A stretch of DNA of 64,000 nucleotides from Mesorhizobium sp. BR1-1-16 (lineage in GTDB: Bacteria > Pseudomonadota > Alphaproteobacteria > Rhizobiales > Kaistiaceae): assembly GCF_020165495.1 (NCBI RefSeq), contig NZ_JAIUIE010000008.1, positions 62,001 to 126,000 on the forward strand. The letters are read 5' to 3'. The notes beneath the pieces are model-generated. The model was given only the letters and a program-made list of their open reading frames with translations. It was not told the DNA's origin and did not search any database. Below are positions 36,686 through 46,945 of the stretch, one piece after another. How positions within the stretch are numbered: the stretch's first letter is position 1; each line of letters begins with the position of its first letter. Both the position numbers and the translations under genes were made by a program.

Positions 36686-38218
36686 TCAGGCCGCCGCCTG
36701 CAACCGTTCGCCGACGGCACGGTAGCTCAGCGCTTCCGCGAGATGGATGCGGCCGACATGGGCGGCGCCGTCGAGATCGGCGATGGTCCGGGCGACCTTG
36801 AGCACGCGGTGATAGCCGCGCGCCGAGAGCTTCAAGGCATGCGCCGCCTCGGCGAGCAGCGTACGGCCGCTCGCATCGGGTGCCGCGATATCCTCCAGCA
36901 GACTGGTCGGGCAGCGGGCATTGCTGCCGACATCGCCCAGCGACAACGCCTCGTAGCGGGCAGCCTGCAGACCCCGCGCTGCGGCGACACGCGCCGCGAC
37001 CAATGCGCTCGCCTCGCCGCGGCCGGGCGCGATGAGATCGGCTGCCGTGACGGCCGGCACCTCGATCCGGATGTCGATCCGGTCGAGAAACGGGCCTGAC
37101 AGGCGGCCCTGATAATCGGTAGCGCAGCGCGGGCCGCGCGCACAGAGATGCCCGGGCTCGCCCGCCATGCCGCAGCGGCATGGATTCATCGCCGCGACCA
37201 TCTGGAAGCGCGCCGGATAGCTGACACGGTGATTGGCGCGCGCGATGACGGCCTCGCCGGTCTCCAGCGGCTGGCGGAGGGAATCGAGCACTTGCGGCTG
37301 GAACTCCGGCAATTCGTCGAGGAACAGCACGCCATGGTGGGCGAGTGACACCTCGCCCGGCTTGACGCGCAAGCCGCCGCCGACCAGCGCCGCCATCGAG
37401 GCCGAGTGATGTGGCGCGCGAAACGGGCGACGGTCGGTGAGCTTTCCGCCGGAAAGTTCGCCTCCGATCGACGTCACCATCGAGACCTCGAGCAGTTCGC
37501 GCGGCGTCAGCGGCGGCAGGATGGAGGGCAGGCGGCTCGCCAGCATGGATTTGCCCGCGCCGGGCGGTCCGACCATCAGGAGGTTGTGGCCGCCAGCCGC
37601 CGCGATTTCCAGCGCACGCTTGGCAACTTCCTGGCCCCGGATGTCGGCGAGATCGGCGAGGAGCGGCGGTTCCCGCATCAGCGCCGGCTCCGGCCGGGTC
37701 AGCTTCTGCGTGCCCTTGAAGTGATTGGCAAGCGCGATCAGGCTGCGCGGCGCGAGGATATCGAGATCGCGGCTCGCCCAGGCGGCCTCAGATCCCGTCG
37801 CCGCCGGGCATATCAGCCCGCGCCCCATGGCATTCGCCCCGATCGCCGCTGGCAGCACGCCTGCGACAGCGGTGATCGTTCCATCGAGCGCCAGCTCCCC
37901 GAGCACGAGATAGTCCGACAGTCGCTCGCCCGGAAGTGCTCCGATCGCCGCCATCAGCGCCATCGCGATCGGCAGGTCGTAGTGGCTGCCCTCTTTGGGG
38001 AGATCGGCCGGCGCGAGATTGACGATGACCCGCTTCGGCGGGAGGGCGAGGCCGGAGGCATGCAGCGCCGAGCGCACGCGCTCGCGGCTCTCCGCAACGG
38101 TCTTGTCCGGCAACCCGACGACGATGAAGCTCGACAGCCCAGGCACGATCTGCACCTGCACATCCACGGGAACCGCCTCGATCCCCTGGAAGGACACCGT
38201 CGTCACATGCGCGACCAT
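36686..38218 (-). CDS. comM: YifB/ComM-family Mg-chelatase-like AAA+ ATPase
   Basis: 510 residues: an N-terminal Lon-protease-like domain (about 1-170, with FIVVGLPDKTVAESRERV) and a magnesium-chelatase-type AAA+ ATPase with Walker A VGPPGAGKSMLA, Walker B GVLFLDELPEF, a CRCG zinc-type cluster and a C-terminal helical domain. ComM is a hexameric branch-migration helicase that helps integrate transforming DNA, but many holders are not known to be competent. It is the last of rsmI-yraN-gshB-comM on the minus strand. Confidence 0.93.
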   Translation of the reverse strand: MVAHVTTVSFQGIEAVPVDVQVQIVPGLSSFIVVGLPDKTVAESRERVRSALHASGLALPPKRVIVNLAPADLPKEGSHYDLPIAMALMAAIGALPGERLSDYLVLGELALDGTITAVAGVLPAAIGANAMGRGLICPAATGSEAAWASRDLDILAPRSLIALANHFKGTQKLTRPEPALMREPPLLADLADIRGQEVAKRALEIAAAGGHNLLMVGPPGAGKSMLASRLPSILPPLTPRELLEVSMVTSIGGELSGGKLTDRRPFRAPHHSASMAALVGGGLRVKPGEVSLAHHGVLFLDELPEFQPQVLDSLRQPLETGEAVIARANHRVSYPARFQMVAAMNPCRCGMAGEPGHLCARGPRCATDYQGRLSGPFLDRIDIRIEVPAVTAADLIAPGRGEASALVAARVAAARGLQAARYEALSLGDVGSNARCPTSLLEDIAAPDASGRTLLAEAAHALKLSARGYHRVLKVARTIADLDGAAHVGRIHLAEALSYRAVGERLQAAA

Positions 38219-38339
38219 CAGCCTGACCCCCGTTCACCCAGCAAGCAAGACTAGGCGAAGCAAGGCAGGGGCGCAAGAACAGGAGGGGAACAAAAATCGC
38301 GCGGCAGTTGCGCAGAGGTTGCAGGCGGTTGAAAATCGT

Positions 38340-39281
38340 TCACCGTTTGGCTTCGATCGCATCCCAGATCAGGCTGGCGATGTCGGCGCCGCCGAAGCGC
38401 TTCACTTCGCGGATGCCGGTCGGCGAGGTGACGTTGATCTCGGTCAGGTAATCGCCGATGACGTCGATGCCGACGAACAGGAAGCCGCGCCGCTTCAGCT
38501 CCGGGCCGATCGCCTCGCAGATCTCGCGGTCGCGCCGTGTGAGTTCTATCGGTTCCGGGCGGCCGCCGACATGCATGTTGGAGCGTGATTCACCATCGGC
38601 GGGGACACGATTGATGGCCCCGGCAGCGACGCCGTCGACGAGGATGATGCGCTTGTCGCCGGCCCGGACGGCGGGCAGATAGCGCTGCACGACATAGGGT
38701 TCGCCGCGATAGGCGGCGGCGAAGATCTCGAGCAGCGAGGCGAGATTCTGATCGCCTTCCGACAGGCGGAACACGCCGGCGCCGCCATTGCCATAGAGCG
38801 GCTTGACGATGATATCGCCATGGGCGCGGCGGAAATCGCGGATTTCCTCGGCATCACGCGAGATCAGCGTCGGCGGCATCAGGGCCGGAAACTCGGTGAC
38901 GAAGATCTTCTCGGGCGCGTTGCGCACCTCGGCCGGATCGTTGACGACGAGCGTCTTCGGATGGATGCGCTCCAGAAGATGCGTCGTGGTGATATAGCCC
39001 ATGTCGAAGGGCGGGTCCTGCCGGAGCAGCACGACATCGAAGGTCGAGAGATCGGTGCGTTCGGTTTCGCCGAGCGTGAAATGATCGCCCGGAACGTCGC
39101 GGACCTGCACGGTCTCGAGCCGGGCCTCGACCCGCCCGTCATTCAGCGACAGACGGTCGGGCGTATAATGCGCCAGCCGGTGGCCGCGTCGCTGCCCCTC
39201 CAGCATCAGCGCGAAGGTCGAGTCGCCGCGGATATTGATGCTGGCGATATGATCCATCTGCACGGCGACGGAAAGCGACAT
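38340..39281 (-). CDS. gshB: Glutathione synthetase
   Basis: ATP-grasp enzyme joining gamma-glutamylcysteine and glycine. The 313-residue product has the N-terminal [29 protein letters not shown], the ATP-binding [17 protein letters not shown] and the metal-binding [13 protein letters not shown] near the end. A GAGG lies 7 bases before the ATG. It follows yraN after about 90 bases and precedes comM after 121 bases with no clear terminator. Confidence 0.97.
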   Translation of the reverse strand: MSLSVAVQMDHIASINIRGDSTFALMLEGQRRGHRLAHYTPDRLSLNDGRVEARLETVQVRDVPGDHFTLGETERTDLSTFDVVLLRQDPPFDMGYITTTHLLERIHPKTLVVNDPAEVRNAPEKIFVTEFPALMPPTLISRDAEEIRDFRRAHGDIIVKPLYGNGGAGVFRLSEGDQNLASLLEIFAAAYRGEPYVVQRYLPAVRAGDKRIILVDGVAAGAINRVPADGESRSNMHVGGRPEPIELTRRDREICEAIGPELKRRGFLFVGIDVIGDYLTEINVTSPTGIREVKRFGGADIASLIWDAIEAKR

Positions 39282-39371
39282 GGAAACCTCGAAGCTGGCG
39301 CGCGCAGGGCGGGCGATCTGGCGAAGTCTTATGGCGCGTCCGGGGGCCGCATGGCAATCCCGGCGAGGGCC

Positions 39372-39773
39372 TCAGCGATCGGTCCCGAAGGCATCGACGA
39401 GATGGCGCGGCCAGCGGCGCGGCGCGATGAGGACGACATCGAAGCGGAGCGTGAGCGTCGCCGCGCCCGGGTGGCGACCGATATAGGCCTCGGCCGCCCG
39501 CACCAGCCTTTGCCGCGCGAAAGGCGTGACCGCGAGCGCCGCCGCATCGAGATCCGCGCGGTTCTTCACCTCGACAAAGGCGAGCACGCCGCCGCGTCGC
39601 ATGATCAGGTCGATCTCGCCGACCGGGCTCCTGAAGCGCCGGGCGACGACGCGGTAGCCCTTGAGGCCGAGATAGAGCGCGGCGATCCGCTCCGCGCGGC
39701 GCCCGCGCTGCTCCGCGGCCTGGCGGTCTGCTGACTTGCGGCGCGGACGCTTCGCCTCAGGTAGCGCCGTCAT
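39372..39773 (-). CDS. yraN: YraN family protein (UPF0102)
   Basis: About 133 residues with a restriction-endonuclease-like fold: [31 protein letters not shown] and FVEVKNRA. The conserved E-x-D/E-V-K pattern is that of PD-(D/E)xK nucleases. The cellular role is not established; a Holliday-junction-resolvase-like function has been suggested for the fold. The ATG at 39773 is preferred over 39782; either way the 5' end overlaps rsmI by 17-26 bases, so they are coupled. Confidence 0.9.
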   Translation of the reverse strand: MTALPEAKRPRRKSADRQAAEQRGRRAERIAALYLGLKGYRVVARRFRSPVGEIDLIMRRGGVLAFVEVKNRADLDAAALAVTPFARQRLVRAAEAYIGRHPGAATLTLRFDVVLIAPRRWPRHLVDAFGTDR

Positions 39774-40677
39774 CGCCGCCATCGCTTTCCTTCAGCGCCA
39801 GCGCCCGCTGATAGAGGTCCCGCCTCGGCAGGCCCGTTTGCGCGGCCGCCTGCTGGGCGGCCTCCTTGACGGGATGCCCTGCGAGGAGGCGAAGCAGCAG
39901 CGCATCGATGTCGCCAGGCTCCGCGACTCCAGCCTCGGGCGGACCGACCATGATGACGATCTCGCCCTTCGGGTCGGCCTCGCCGGCAAGCTCGGCGGCC
40001 AGGCTGCCGAGCGTGCCGCGCCGGTGCGTCTCGAAGGTCTTGGTGAGTTCGCGCGCCATCGTCGCCGGACGCTCCGGCCCGAGCGTCTCGGCAAGGTCCG
40101 TCAGAGTCTCGGCGGTGCGGTGGGGCGATTCGTAGAATACGAGCGTGCCCGGAACAGCCGCGAGCGCGGCGATGCGCTTCTTGCGGCCGACGGTGCGCGT
40201 CGGCAGGAAGCCGGCGAAGAAAAAGGCGTCGGTCGGCAGGGCCGCGGCCACGAGACCGGCGAGGATCGCCGATGCGCCAGGGATCGGAATGACCGGATGG
40301 CCGGCTGCGGAGACATCGGCGACCAGTCGGTAGCCGGGATCGGAGATGAGCGGTGTGCCGGCGTCGCTGACCAGCGCGAGACTGCGCCCGGCCTCGAGCG
40401 CTTCGAGGATGCGTGGCCGCTGCTCTGCGGCATTGTGCTCGTGATAGGCGATGAGCTGTCCCGAGAGGCCGTAATGACGCAGCAGCACGCGCGTCGTCCG
40501 CGTATCCTCGCAGGCGATGATGTCGGCGGCCGCAAGCGTCTGCAAAGCGCGGATCGTGATGTCGCGAAGATTGCCGATCGGCGTCGAGACGATGTAGAGC
40601 CCGCCGGGCAGAGGCGGCGCGGTGAAGCCCTGGCCGTCGATCGTGTAGCGGCGCGGCTCGTCGTTTGGGCCGCTCAT
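39757..40677 (-). CDS. rsmI: 16S rRNA (cytidine1402-2'-O)-methyltransferase RsmI
   Basis: Tetrapyrrole-methylase-fold enzyme that 2'-O-methylates C1402 of 16S rRNA. The 306-residue product starts [15 protein letters not shown]. It has [48 protein letters not shown] and a C-terminal helix-turn-helix-like domain. An open frame extending to 41199 runs antisense to the neighbouring lipoprotein gene and is discounted. It leads rsmI-yraN-gshB and is divergent from the LpoA-like gene, a pairing conserved across proteobacteria. Confidence 0.95.
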   Translation of the reverse strand: MSGPNDEPRRYTIDGQGFTAPPLPGGLYIVSTPIGNLRDITIRALQTLAAADIIACEDTRTTRVLLRHYGLSGQLIAYHEHNAAEQRPRILEALEAGRSLALVSDAGTPLISDPGYRLVADVSAAGHPVIPIPGASAILAGLVAAALPTDAFFFAGFLPTRTVGRKKRIAALAAVPGTLVFYESPHRTAETLTDLAETLGPERPATMARELTKTFETHRRGTLGSLAAELAGEADPKGEIVIMVGPPEAGVAEPGDIDALLLRLLAGHPVKEAAQQAAAQTGLPRRDLYQRALALKESDGGDDGAT

Positions 40678-40718
40678 GGCCGTTTGCCCCGCCCGTAGGG
40701 ACACCAGACATGGGCGCT

Positions 40719-40747
40719 TGGGGACAAGAATGGTGAAAATGGGGACA
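40719..40747. repeat. Two direct TGGGGACA repeats 21 bp apart, rsmI / lipoprotein divergent region
   Basis: TGGGGACA occurs at 40719-40726 and 40740-40747, two helical turns apart, between the divergent starts. The same octamer (as TGTCCCCA) occurs three times in the proposed oriC. It may be a regulator or weak DnaA-type site; function is inference. Confidence 0.5.
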
Positions 40748-40822
40748 TCGGCCTCTTGCCTCTCGCGGCCGTCCGGCCCTTTTCTAGTGATACCGTCTGG
40801 ATCGACCAAGGAGAAGGCCGGC

Positions 40823-42034
40823 GTGCGACCGATACTGTCAAGGCGAGGCATTGGCTGGCTGAGGGGATGGCGCGCTGCGGCGGCGCTGGCCGGCGCCATG
40901 GCCGCATCCGGCTGTGCGCCGACGATCGAGGCGAACGCCCCTTCGGGGGGGATGGCCACCCAGCCTGTCGCCACCGATACAATCGGCAGCGGCAAGGTGC
41001 GGGTCGCGCTGCTGCTTCCCGCCTCTGCGCCCGGCAATGCCGGGCTCGTGGCGGCGAGCCTTCGCCATGCCGTCGAACTCGCTCTCAAGGAAACTCCGGG
41101 CGCCGATCTCACGATCATCGTCAAGGACGACCAGGGCACGAGCGAAGGTGGCCGCGCGGCGGCCGCCGCGGCGGTCGGTGCCGGTGCCGAGCTGATCATC
41201 GGGCCGCTTTTCGCCGCCTCGGTACGCGGCGCGTCGGAAGTGGCACGTCCTGCGGGCGTGCCGATGCTGGTCTTCTCGACCGATTCCAGCGTTGCGGCGC
41301 GCGGCGTCTATCTGTTCGGGTTCCTGCCGGAGGGCGACGCGGATCGGATCGCGCGTTTTGCAGCCGCGCGCGGCAAGCGCAGTTTCGCTGCGCTCCTGCC
41401 CGACACCGGCTATGGCTCGGTGTTCGGTTCGGCGCTGCAGCGCGCGGTCGCCGCCAGCGGTGGTCAGCTTGCTGCCGTCGAGCGTTATGGCTCTGATGCC
41501 GCGTCACTCGGCCAGAAGGTCGCGACGGTCGCAGCGCTGGCAACGGCCGGCGGGGCGAGCGCCATCGCGGTTCCGGCCGGCGACGATGCGCCACTCCGGG
41601 TCGGGGCTGCGCTGGCAGCGGCGCCGGGTGGCCCTTCACGCGTGCAACTGCTCGGTTCCGGCCAGTGGAACGACCCGCGCCTGCTTGCTGCGCCGGCACT
41701 GCAGGGCGGCTGGTTCCCCGCGCCGGATGGAAGCGGCTTTGCCGGCTTCGCCGCGCGCTATGCCGCGGCCTTTGGCACGGCACCGCCGCGGCCGGCAGCG
41801 CTGGCCTTCGACGCCACGCGCCTCGCCGCCGGCCTTGCGGCGCGCTATGGCGAAAAGCGGTTCGCTTTCGAGACGCTGACCAATCCAAACGGCTTCACAG
41901 GCGTCGACGGCGCTTTCCGCCTGCTGCCGGACGGGCTCAACCAGCGCAGTCTCGCCATTTATGAAGTCGCGGCCGGCAGCGCCCGGATCATCGATCCGGC
42001 ACCGCGCAGCTTTCCGCCGCGCGCAGGTCTTTAG
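40823..42034 (+). CDS. LpoA/LppC-like penicillin-binding protein activator, lipoprotein
   Basis: 403 residues from a GTG at 40823 with AAGGAG about 9 bases upstream. A twin-basic N-terminus and hydrophobic stretch lead to a lipobox-like MAASGC near residue 32. The mature part is a type I periplasmic-binding fold: VRVALLLPASAPGNAGLVAA, VKDDQGTSEGGRAAA, LIIGPLFAASVRGASEVA. E. coli LpoA carries this domain and stimulates PBP1A; whether the alphaproteobacterial protein does so is unproven. It is divergent from rsmI and converges on hemW. Confidence 0.82.
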   Translation: MRPILSRRGIGWLRGWRAAAALAGAMAASGCAPTIEANAPSGGMATQPVATDTIGSGKVRVALLLPASAPGNAGLVAASLRHAVELALKETPGADLTIIVKDDQGTSEGGRAAAAAAVGAGAELIIGPLFAASVRGASEVARPAGVPMLVFSTDSSVAARGVYLFGFLPEGDADRIARFAAARGKRSFAALLPDTGYGSVFGSALQRAVAASGGQLAAVERYGSDAASLGQKVATVAALATAGGASAIAVPAGDDAPLRVGAALAAAPGGPSRVQLLGSGQWNDPRLLAAPALQGGWFPAPDGSGFAGFAARYAAAFGTAPPRPAALAFDATRLAAGLAARYGEKRFAFETLTNPNGFTGVDGAFRLLPDGLNQRSLAIYEVAAGSARIIDPAPRSFPPRAGL

Positions 42035-42038
42035 TCCC

Positions 42039-43217
42039 TCAGGCAGCCAGATCCGCGACGACGGCGTCGAGCACGAAGGCGCCGGCGCGGGTGGCGCGGA
42101 CGTGATGCGGCCCGATCCGTTCGACCATGCCATGCGCGATGAGGTCGGCAAGCCGGCTCGGATCGAGCGGGCGGCCAGCGATCGCGCGGTAGCGGCGGAG
42201 GTCGATGCCCTCGACCAGGCGGAGGCCCATCAGCAACAGCTCATCGCCCGATTCCTCGGGTGTCAGCACGTCGTCGGTGTCGACGCCATCGCCCCAGGAT
42301 TCGACGCGCGAGAGCCATTTTTCCGGCTCGCGCGCGGTCGCCGTGGCATGCCGGCGGCCATCGACGACGAGGCGGCCATGCGCGCCCGGCCCGATGCCGG
42401 CATATTCGCCATAGCGCCAATAGACGAGATTGTGCCGGCATTCAGCGCCCGGTGCTGCATGATTCGAGATCTCATAGGCCGGACGGCCATGCGCTTCGCA
42501 GATCTCCTGCGTCACCTCGAACAAAGTCGCCGCCGTATCCTCGTCGGGAATCTTGAGCTTGCCGGCGGCATAGAGCTTCTCGAACATCGTGTCCGGCTCG
42601 ATGGTCAGCTGATAGAGCGAGAGATGGTCCGAGGCGCGGTCGAGCGCGGCCTTGAGCTCGGCCGCCCAGAGCTCCGGCGTCTGGCCGGGCCTTGCATAGA
42701 TGAGGTCAAACGAAATGCGCGGGAAGGTCGCCCGCGCGATCTCGACCGCCTTCATCGCTTCCTCGGCCGTGTGCAGCCGCCCGAGCGCACGCAGATCGGC
42801 ATCGTTCAGCGCCTGCACGCCGAGCGAGACGCGGTTGACTCCGGCGGCGCGATAGCCGCGGAAGCGCTCGGCCTCGACGCTGGAGGGGTTGGCCTCCATG
42901 GTGATCTCGGCATCGGGTGCCACGGTCCATGCGCCGGCGATGGCATCGAGCACGGTTGCGACCGTCGCGGGATCCATCAGCGAGGGCGTGCCGCCGCCGA
43001 GGAAGATGGACGACACTTGCCGTCCGGGCGCGCGCGCCGCCGTCGCCTTGATCTCGGCGACAAGCGCGGCGGCAAAGCGCACCTGATCGACCCCCTCGCG
43101 CCGCACATGCGAATTGAAATCGCAATAGGGGCATTTCGAGGCGCAGAACGGCCAGTGGACATAGACGCCGAAGCCGGGATCGATCGGCGGGTCGTGGGGT
43201 TCGTCCAAGCGGATCAA
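42039..43217 (-). CDS. hemW: HemW-type radical SAM protein (CPDH-like, haem chaperone)
   Basis: 392 residues starting [31 protein letters not shown]-type N-terminus, so CxxxCxxC binds the 4Fe-4S cluster about residues 25-33; [10 protein letters not shown] and the C-terminal HemN-like domain follow. Such proteins are often annotated as oxygen-independent coproporphyrinogen oxidase, but this family (YggW/HemW) binds haem and hands it to acceptors. The start overlaps the rdgB stop by four bases. Confidence 0.93.
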   Translation of the reverse strand: MIRLDEPHDPPIDPGFGVYVHWPFCASKCPYCDFNSHVRREGVDQVRFAAALVAEIKATAARAPGRQVSSIFLGGGTPSLMDPATVATVLDAIAGAWTVAPDAEITMEANPSSVEAERFRGYRAAGVNRVSLGVQALNDADLRALGRLHTAEEAMKAVEIARATFPRISFDLIYARPGQTPELWAAELKAALDRASDHLSLYQLTIEPDTMFEKLYAAGKLKIPDEDTAATLFEVTQEICEAHGRPAYEISNHAAPGAECRHNLVYWRYGEYAGIGPGAHGRLVVDGRRHATATAREPEKWLSRVESWGDGVDTDDVLTPEESGDELLLMGLRLVEGIDLRRYRAIAGRPLDPSRLADLIAHGMVERIGPHHVRATRAGAFVLDAVVADLAA

Positions 43218-43855
43218 TCCTCGAGCTCGGCAGCGGCGAAACGTGCGAAGGCGCGGGCGCGATGCGACAGCGCATCGGTGCGTCCGGCCGACCAGCCGTG
43301 TTTCTCGGTCGCTGCCATTTCGCCGAAGCTGCGTTCATGCCCTTCGGGCAGAAACATCGGATCATAGCCGAAGCCGAGCGAGCCGCGCGGCGGCCAGATC
43401 ATCGTGCCTTCGATCTCGCCGCGATAATAACGCAATGTACCGTCGGGAAAGGCAAGGCAGAGCACCGCGACGAAGCGGCCGGTCCGCTGTTCCGGGGTGC
43501 GTGCTCCGGCCTGCTGCAGCTTCTCCTCGACATTGCGCATGGCGCGGGAGAAGTCCTTGTCGGGCCCGGCCCAATCGGCGGAATAGACGCCGGGATCGCC
43601 GCCAATCGCATCGACGCACATGCCGGAATCGTCGGAAAGCGCCGGAAAGCCCGAGGCGGTGGCGGCGGCGATCGCCTTGATCGCTGCATTCTCCTCGAAG
43701 GTCGTGCCGGTTTCGGCCGGCTCGGGCAGGCCGAGTTCGCCGCCTGAGACGGTCTTGAGACCGAACGGGCCGAGCAGATCGGCAAACTCGCGCAGCTTGC
43801 CCTTGTTGTGGCTGGCGACGACGAGCGTATCGCCGCGCTTGAGGCGGTGGGTCAT
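43214..43855 (-). CDS. rdgB: XTP/dITP diphosphatase (RdgB/HAM1)
   Basis: House-cleaning pyrophosphatase that removes deaminated purine nucleotides from the pool. The 213-residue product has the N-terminal [29 protein letters not shown] and [15 protein letters not shown] motifs. It lies 19 bases after rph and overlaps hemW by four bases, giving the common rph-rdgB-hemW operon. Confidence 0.97.
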   Translation of the reverse strand: MTHRLKRGDTLVVASHNKGKLREFADLLGPFGLKTVSGGELGLPEPAETGTTFEENAAIKAIAAATASGFPALSDDSGMCVDAIGGDPGVYSADWAGPDKDFSRAMRNVEEKLQQAGARTPEQRTGRFVAVLCLAFPDGTLRYYRGEIEGTMIWPPRGSLGFGYDPMFLPEGHERSFGEMAATEKHGWSAGRTDALSHRARAFARFAAAELED

Positions 43856-43874
43856 GGCGTCCTCTGCCGCCGTC

Positions 43875-44588
43875 TCAGGCGAGCGTCTGCTTCTGCAATT
43901 CGACGAGCTGGCCGATACCGGCCTTGGCCAATCCGAGCATCGCGGTGAGTTCAGCTTCGTCGAAAGGCTTGCCCTCGGCGGTGCCCTGGATCTCGACGAT
44001 GCCGCCCGAGCCGGTCATCACGAAATTGGCATCGGTCTCGGCTTCAGAATCCTCGGCATAATCGAGATCGAGCACCGGCTTGCCGCGATACATGCCGACC
44101 GAAATGGCCGCGACGTGATCGCGGATCACCTTCGGGCCGACCATGTCGCGCGCCTTCATCCACTGGATGCATTCATAGAGCGCGATCCAGCCGCCGGTGA
44201 CCGACGCCGTGCGCGTGCCGCCATCGGCCTGCAACACGTCGCAATCGATGGTGATCTGCTTCTCGCCGAGATGGACAAGGTCGACGACGGCGCGGAGCGA
44301 GCGGCCGATCAGCCGCTGGATTTCCTGCGTCCGGCCCGATTGCTTGCCCGTTGCAGCCTCGCGGCGCATGCGATCGCCGGTCGAGCGCGGCAGCATGCCA
44401 TATTCGGCGGTGACCCAGCCCTTGCCGGAACCGCGCAGCCATGCCGGCGGCTTTTCCTCGAGGCTGGCCGTGCACAGGACATGGGTATCGCCGAAGCGCA
44501 CGAGGCAGGAACCCTCGGCATGCTTGGCGACGCCCCGTTCAAACGAGACCGGGCGCATGGCGTCTGCGGCGCGCTTGGAGGGTCGCAT
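43875..44588 (-). CDS. rph: Ribonuclease PH
   Basis: Phosphate-dependent 3'-5' exoribonuclease that trims tRNA 3' ends. The 237-residue product has [38 protein letters not shown] (with the phosphate-binding Ser/Thr), the [21 protein letters not shown] core and the usual C-terminus. It is divergent from hrcA across 126 bases and leads rph-rdgB-hemW. Confidence 0.97.
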   Translation of the reverse strand: MRPSKRAADAMRPVSFERGVAKHAEGSCLVRFGDTHVLCTASLEEKPPAWLRGSGKGWVTAEYGMLPRSTGDRMRREAATGKQSGRTQEIQRLIGRSLRAVVDLVHLGEKQITIDCDVLQADGGTRTASVTGGWIALYECIQWMKARDMVGPKVIRDHVAAISVGMYRGKPVLDLDYAEDSEAETDANFVMTGSGGIVEIQGTAEGKPFDEAELTAMLGLAKAGIGQLVELQKQTLA

Positions 44589-44654
44589 GGGCTATCCTTA
44601 TGAAGCTTGATGCGACAGCTTGTAGCCGCCATGGCGCGTTGACGCAAAGCCCCG

Positions 44655-44685
44655 CTTGAAGCCGGGCGGAAAATCGACACTTAAT
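44655..44685 (+). promoter_or_regulatory. Weak candidate promoter of hrcA
   Basis: CTTGAA (44655-44660) and CACTTAAT (44678-44685) are 17 bases apart, 29 bases before hrcA. The first part fits an RpoH -35 element; the second is a poor -10. No CIRCE inverted repeat was seen here or elsewhere in the window. Confidence 0.25.
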
Positions 44686-44714
44686 CTGTCTCAGCATCGC
44701 GCGATCATGCCGCC

Positions 44715-45821
44715 ATGACAGAGGACGAGCCCAACCTGACCGGCGAACGACCCCCTTCCGATACATCGGCCTCGACGCTGGCGCGGCTTGATCGACGCTC
44801 GCGCGAAATTTTCCGGCGCATCGTCGACACTTATCTCGAAACCGGCGAACCGCTCGGGTCGCGCAACCTGTCGCGCATCCTGCCGATGGCGCTGTCGCCG
44901 GCCTCGATCCGCAATGTCATGGCCGACCTCGAATATCTCGGCCTCATCTATTCGCCGCATACCTCCGCAGGGCGCCTGCCGACCGAGAGCGGTCTTCGCC
45001 TCTTCGTCGACGCCATGCTGGAGGTCGGCGATCTCACGGCCGACGAGCGCCGCGACATCGAAAACCGTGTCGCAGCGGGCGGCAGCGGTCGTCCCGTCGA
45101 CGAGTTCCTCGCCGATGCCAGCCGGATGCTGTCCGGTCTCTCGCGCGGCGCGGGCGTCGTGCTCGCTTCGAAGATCGACCAGCGGCTGAAGCAGGTCGAG
45201 TTCCTGCGTCTCGAGCCGACGCGCGCGCTGGTCGTGCTGGTAGGCGAGGACGGCTCGGTCGAGAACCGCCTCATCGATATCGAGCCGGGCACCACCCCCT
45301 CGGCGCTGATCGAGGCGTCCAACTACATCAACGCCCATCTGCGCGGCCGCAGCCTCTCCGAGGCGCGGGTGGAGCTTCTTCAGCGACAGAGCGAGATGCG
45401 CGCCGAGCTCGACCAGCTGACGGCGCGGCTGGTCGACCAGGGCCTCGCAAGCTGGGCCGGAAAATCTGCCGGCCGCCTGGAAACGCTGATCGTGCGCGGC
45501 CAGGCCAATCTGCTCGAGGATGTCCGCGCCGCCGAGGACCTCGAGCGCATCCGCCTGCTTTTCGACGATATCGAGACGCAGCGCGAACTGGTCGAACTGC
45601 TCGGCAGCGCCGAGGCCGGCGACGGCGTGCGCATCTTCATCGGCTCGGAAAACAAGCTGTTCTCGCTCTCCGGTTCCTCGCTGGTCGTCTCGCCCTATCG
45701 CGACCAGGAAAGCCGCGTCGTCGGCGTGCTCGGGGTCATCGGCCCGACACGGCTCAACTATGCGCGCATCGTGCCGATGGTCGATTATACCGCCAAGCTG
45801 GTCGGCCGTCTGATCCGCTGA
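44715..45821 (+). CDS. hrcA: Heat-inducible transcription repressor HrcA
   Basis: Repressor that binds CIRCE elements, usually upstream of groESL, and needs GroEL for activity. The 368-residue product has an N-terminal winged helix ([60 protein letters not shown]), a GAF-like domain with an inserted segment and the C-terminal [23 protein letters not shown]. In many rhizobia hrcA-grpE is one operon; here grpE is about 13 kb away and the next gene is an NDUFA9-like reductase. Confidence 0.96.
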   Translation: MTEDEPNLTGERPPSDTSASTLARLDRRSREIFRRIVDTYLETGEPLGSRNLSRILPMALSPASIRNVMADLEYLGLIYSPHTSAGRLPTESGLRLFVDAMLEVGDLTADERRDIENRVAAGGSGRPVDEFLADASRMLSGLSRGAGVVLASKIDQRLKQVEFLRLEPTRALVVLVGEDGSVENRLIDIEPGTTPSALIEASNYINAHLRGRSLSEARVELLQRQSEMRAELDQLTARLVDQGLASWAGKSAGRLETLIVRGQANLLEDVRAAEDLERIRLLFDDIETQRELVELLGSAEAGDGVRIFIGSENKLFSLSGSSLVVSPYRDQESRVVGVLGVIGPTRLNYARIVPMVDYTAKLVGRLIR

Positions 45822-45910
45822 CATTCCAGCCGCTTCCGCGACCGGATGGCGGCTGTACAGGCCCCGCGCCAGCCAGTATTGAGAAGCACCACAGAAGGCA
45901 GGAGACAGGC

Positions 45911-46882
45911 ATGACGGCGGACAGGGGCAAGCTGGTCACGATCTTCGGCGGCTCGGGCTTCATCGGCCGGCACGCCGTCCGGGCGCTGGCCAAGCGCGGC
46001 TGGCGCATTCGCGTCGCGGTCCGCAGGCCCGATCTCGCCGGCCATGTACAGCCACTCGGCGCTGTCGGCCAGATCATGCCGATCCAGGCCAATCTGCGCT
46101 ATCGCTGGTCGGTCGACCGGGCGGTCGAAGGCGCCGATGCGGTGGTCAATCTGGTCGGCATCCTGTCGGAGAGTGGCCGCCAGACCTTCGGTGCGGTGCA
46201 GAGCTTCGGCGCCCGCGCCGTCGCCGAGGCGGCCCGCGGCGCCGGCATTTCGACGCTGGTCCAGATGTCGGCCCTTGGCGCCGCGGCCAATTCGGAATCG
46301 CTCTATGCGCGCAGCAAGGCCGAAGGCGAAGCCGCTGCGCTCCAGACCGTGCCCGGCGCCGTCGTGCTTCGTCCGTCGATCGTGTTCGGCCCTGAGGATC
46401 AGTTCTTCAACCGCTTCGCCAATCTGACGCGCTTCATGCCGTTCCTGCCGCTGATCGGCGGCGGCACCACAAGGCTGCAGCCGGTGTTCGTCGGCGATGT
46501 CGCCGAGGCGATTGCGCGCGCCGTGGATGGCACGGTCACCGGCGGACGCGTCTATGAGCTTGGCGGTCCCGAGGTGAAGACCTTCCGCGAATGCCTCGAA
46601 TTGACGCTGAAGGAGATCGAGCGCAGCCGTCCGCTGCTGCCGATGCCGTGGGGCGTCGCGCGGGTCCAGGCCTCGATCATGGAATGGCTGCCGAACCCGA
46701 TGATGACGCGCGACCAGCTCAAGCTGCTGGAAACCGACAATGTCGTTTCGCCCCATGCGATCGCCGAGGGCCGGACGCTGCAGGGCATGGGCATCACCCC
46801 GACCAGCCTCGCCGCCGTGTTGCCGTCCTATCTGGTGCGGTTCAAGCCGCATGGCCAGTTCAACGACAAGCGCGTCGCCTGA
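45911..46882 (+). CDS. NDUFA9-like NAD(P)-binding protein (complex I accessory type)
   Basis: 323-residue atypical short-chain dehydrogenase with the Rossmann motif IFGGSGFIGRHAVRAL at the N-terminus, NLVGILSESGRQTF, YARSKAEGEAA (Tyr-x3-Lys) and LRPSIVFGPEDQFFNR. This is the alphaproteobacterial relative of mitochondrial complex I subunit NDUFA9. Whether the bacterial protein is a complex I subunit, a quinone-linked factor or a free oxidoreductase is open. It follows hrcA after 89 bases and ends in a strong terminator. Confidence 0.88.
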   Translation: MTADRGKLVTIFGGSGFIGRHAVRALAKRGWRIRVAVRRPDLAGHVQPLGAVGQIMPIQANLRYRWSVDRAVEGADAVVNLVGILSESGRQTFGAVQSFGARAVAEAARGAGISTLVQMSALGAAANSESLYARSKAEGEAAALQTVPGAVVLRPSIVFGPEDQFFNRFANLTRFMPFLPLIGGGTTRLQPVFVGDVAEAIARAVDGTVTGGRVYELGGPEVKTFRECLELTLKEIERSRPLLPMPWGVARVQASIMEWLPNPMMTRDQLKLLETDNVVSPHAIAEGRTLQGMGITPTSLAAVLPSYLVRFKPHGQFNDKRVA

Positions 46883-46911
46883 TCGGCCTCACCATCGGAT
46901 CTGAGAATATC

Positions 46912-46940
46912 GCGGGGCTTTTCGGCCCCGCTTTTCTTTT
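46912..46940 (+). terminator. Intrinsic terminator after the NDUFA9-like gene
   Basis: GCGGGGC (46912-46918) and GCCCCGC (46925-46931) form a perfect 7-bp stem with a 6-base loop, followed by TTTTCTTTT (46932-46940). It lies in the convergent gap with uppP and is oriented for the plus-strand transcript. Confidence 0.85.
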
Positions 46941-46945
46941 GTATT

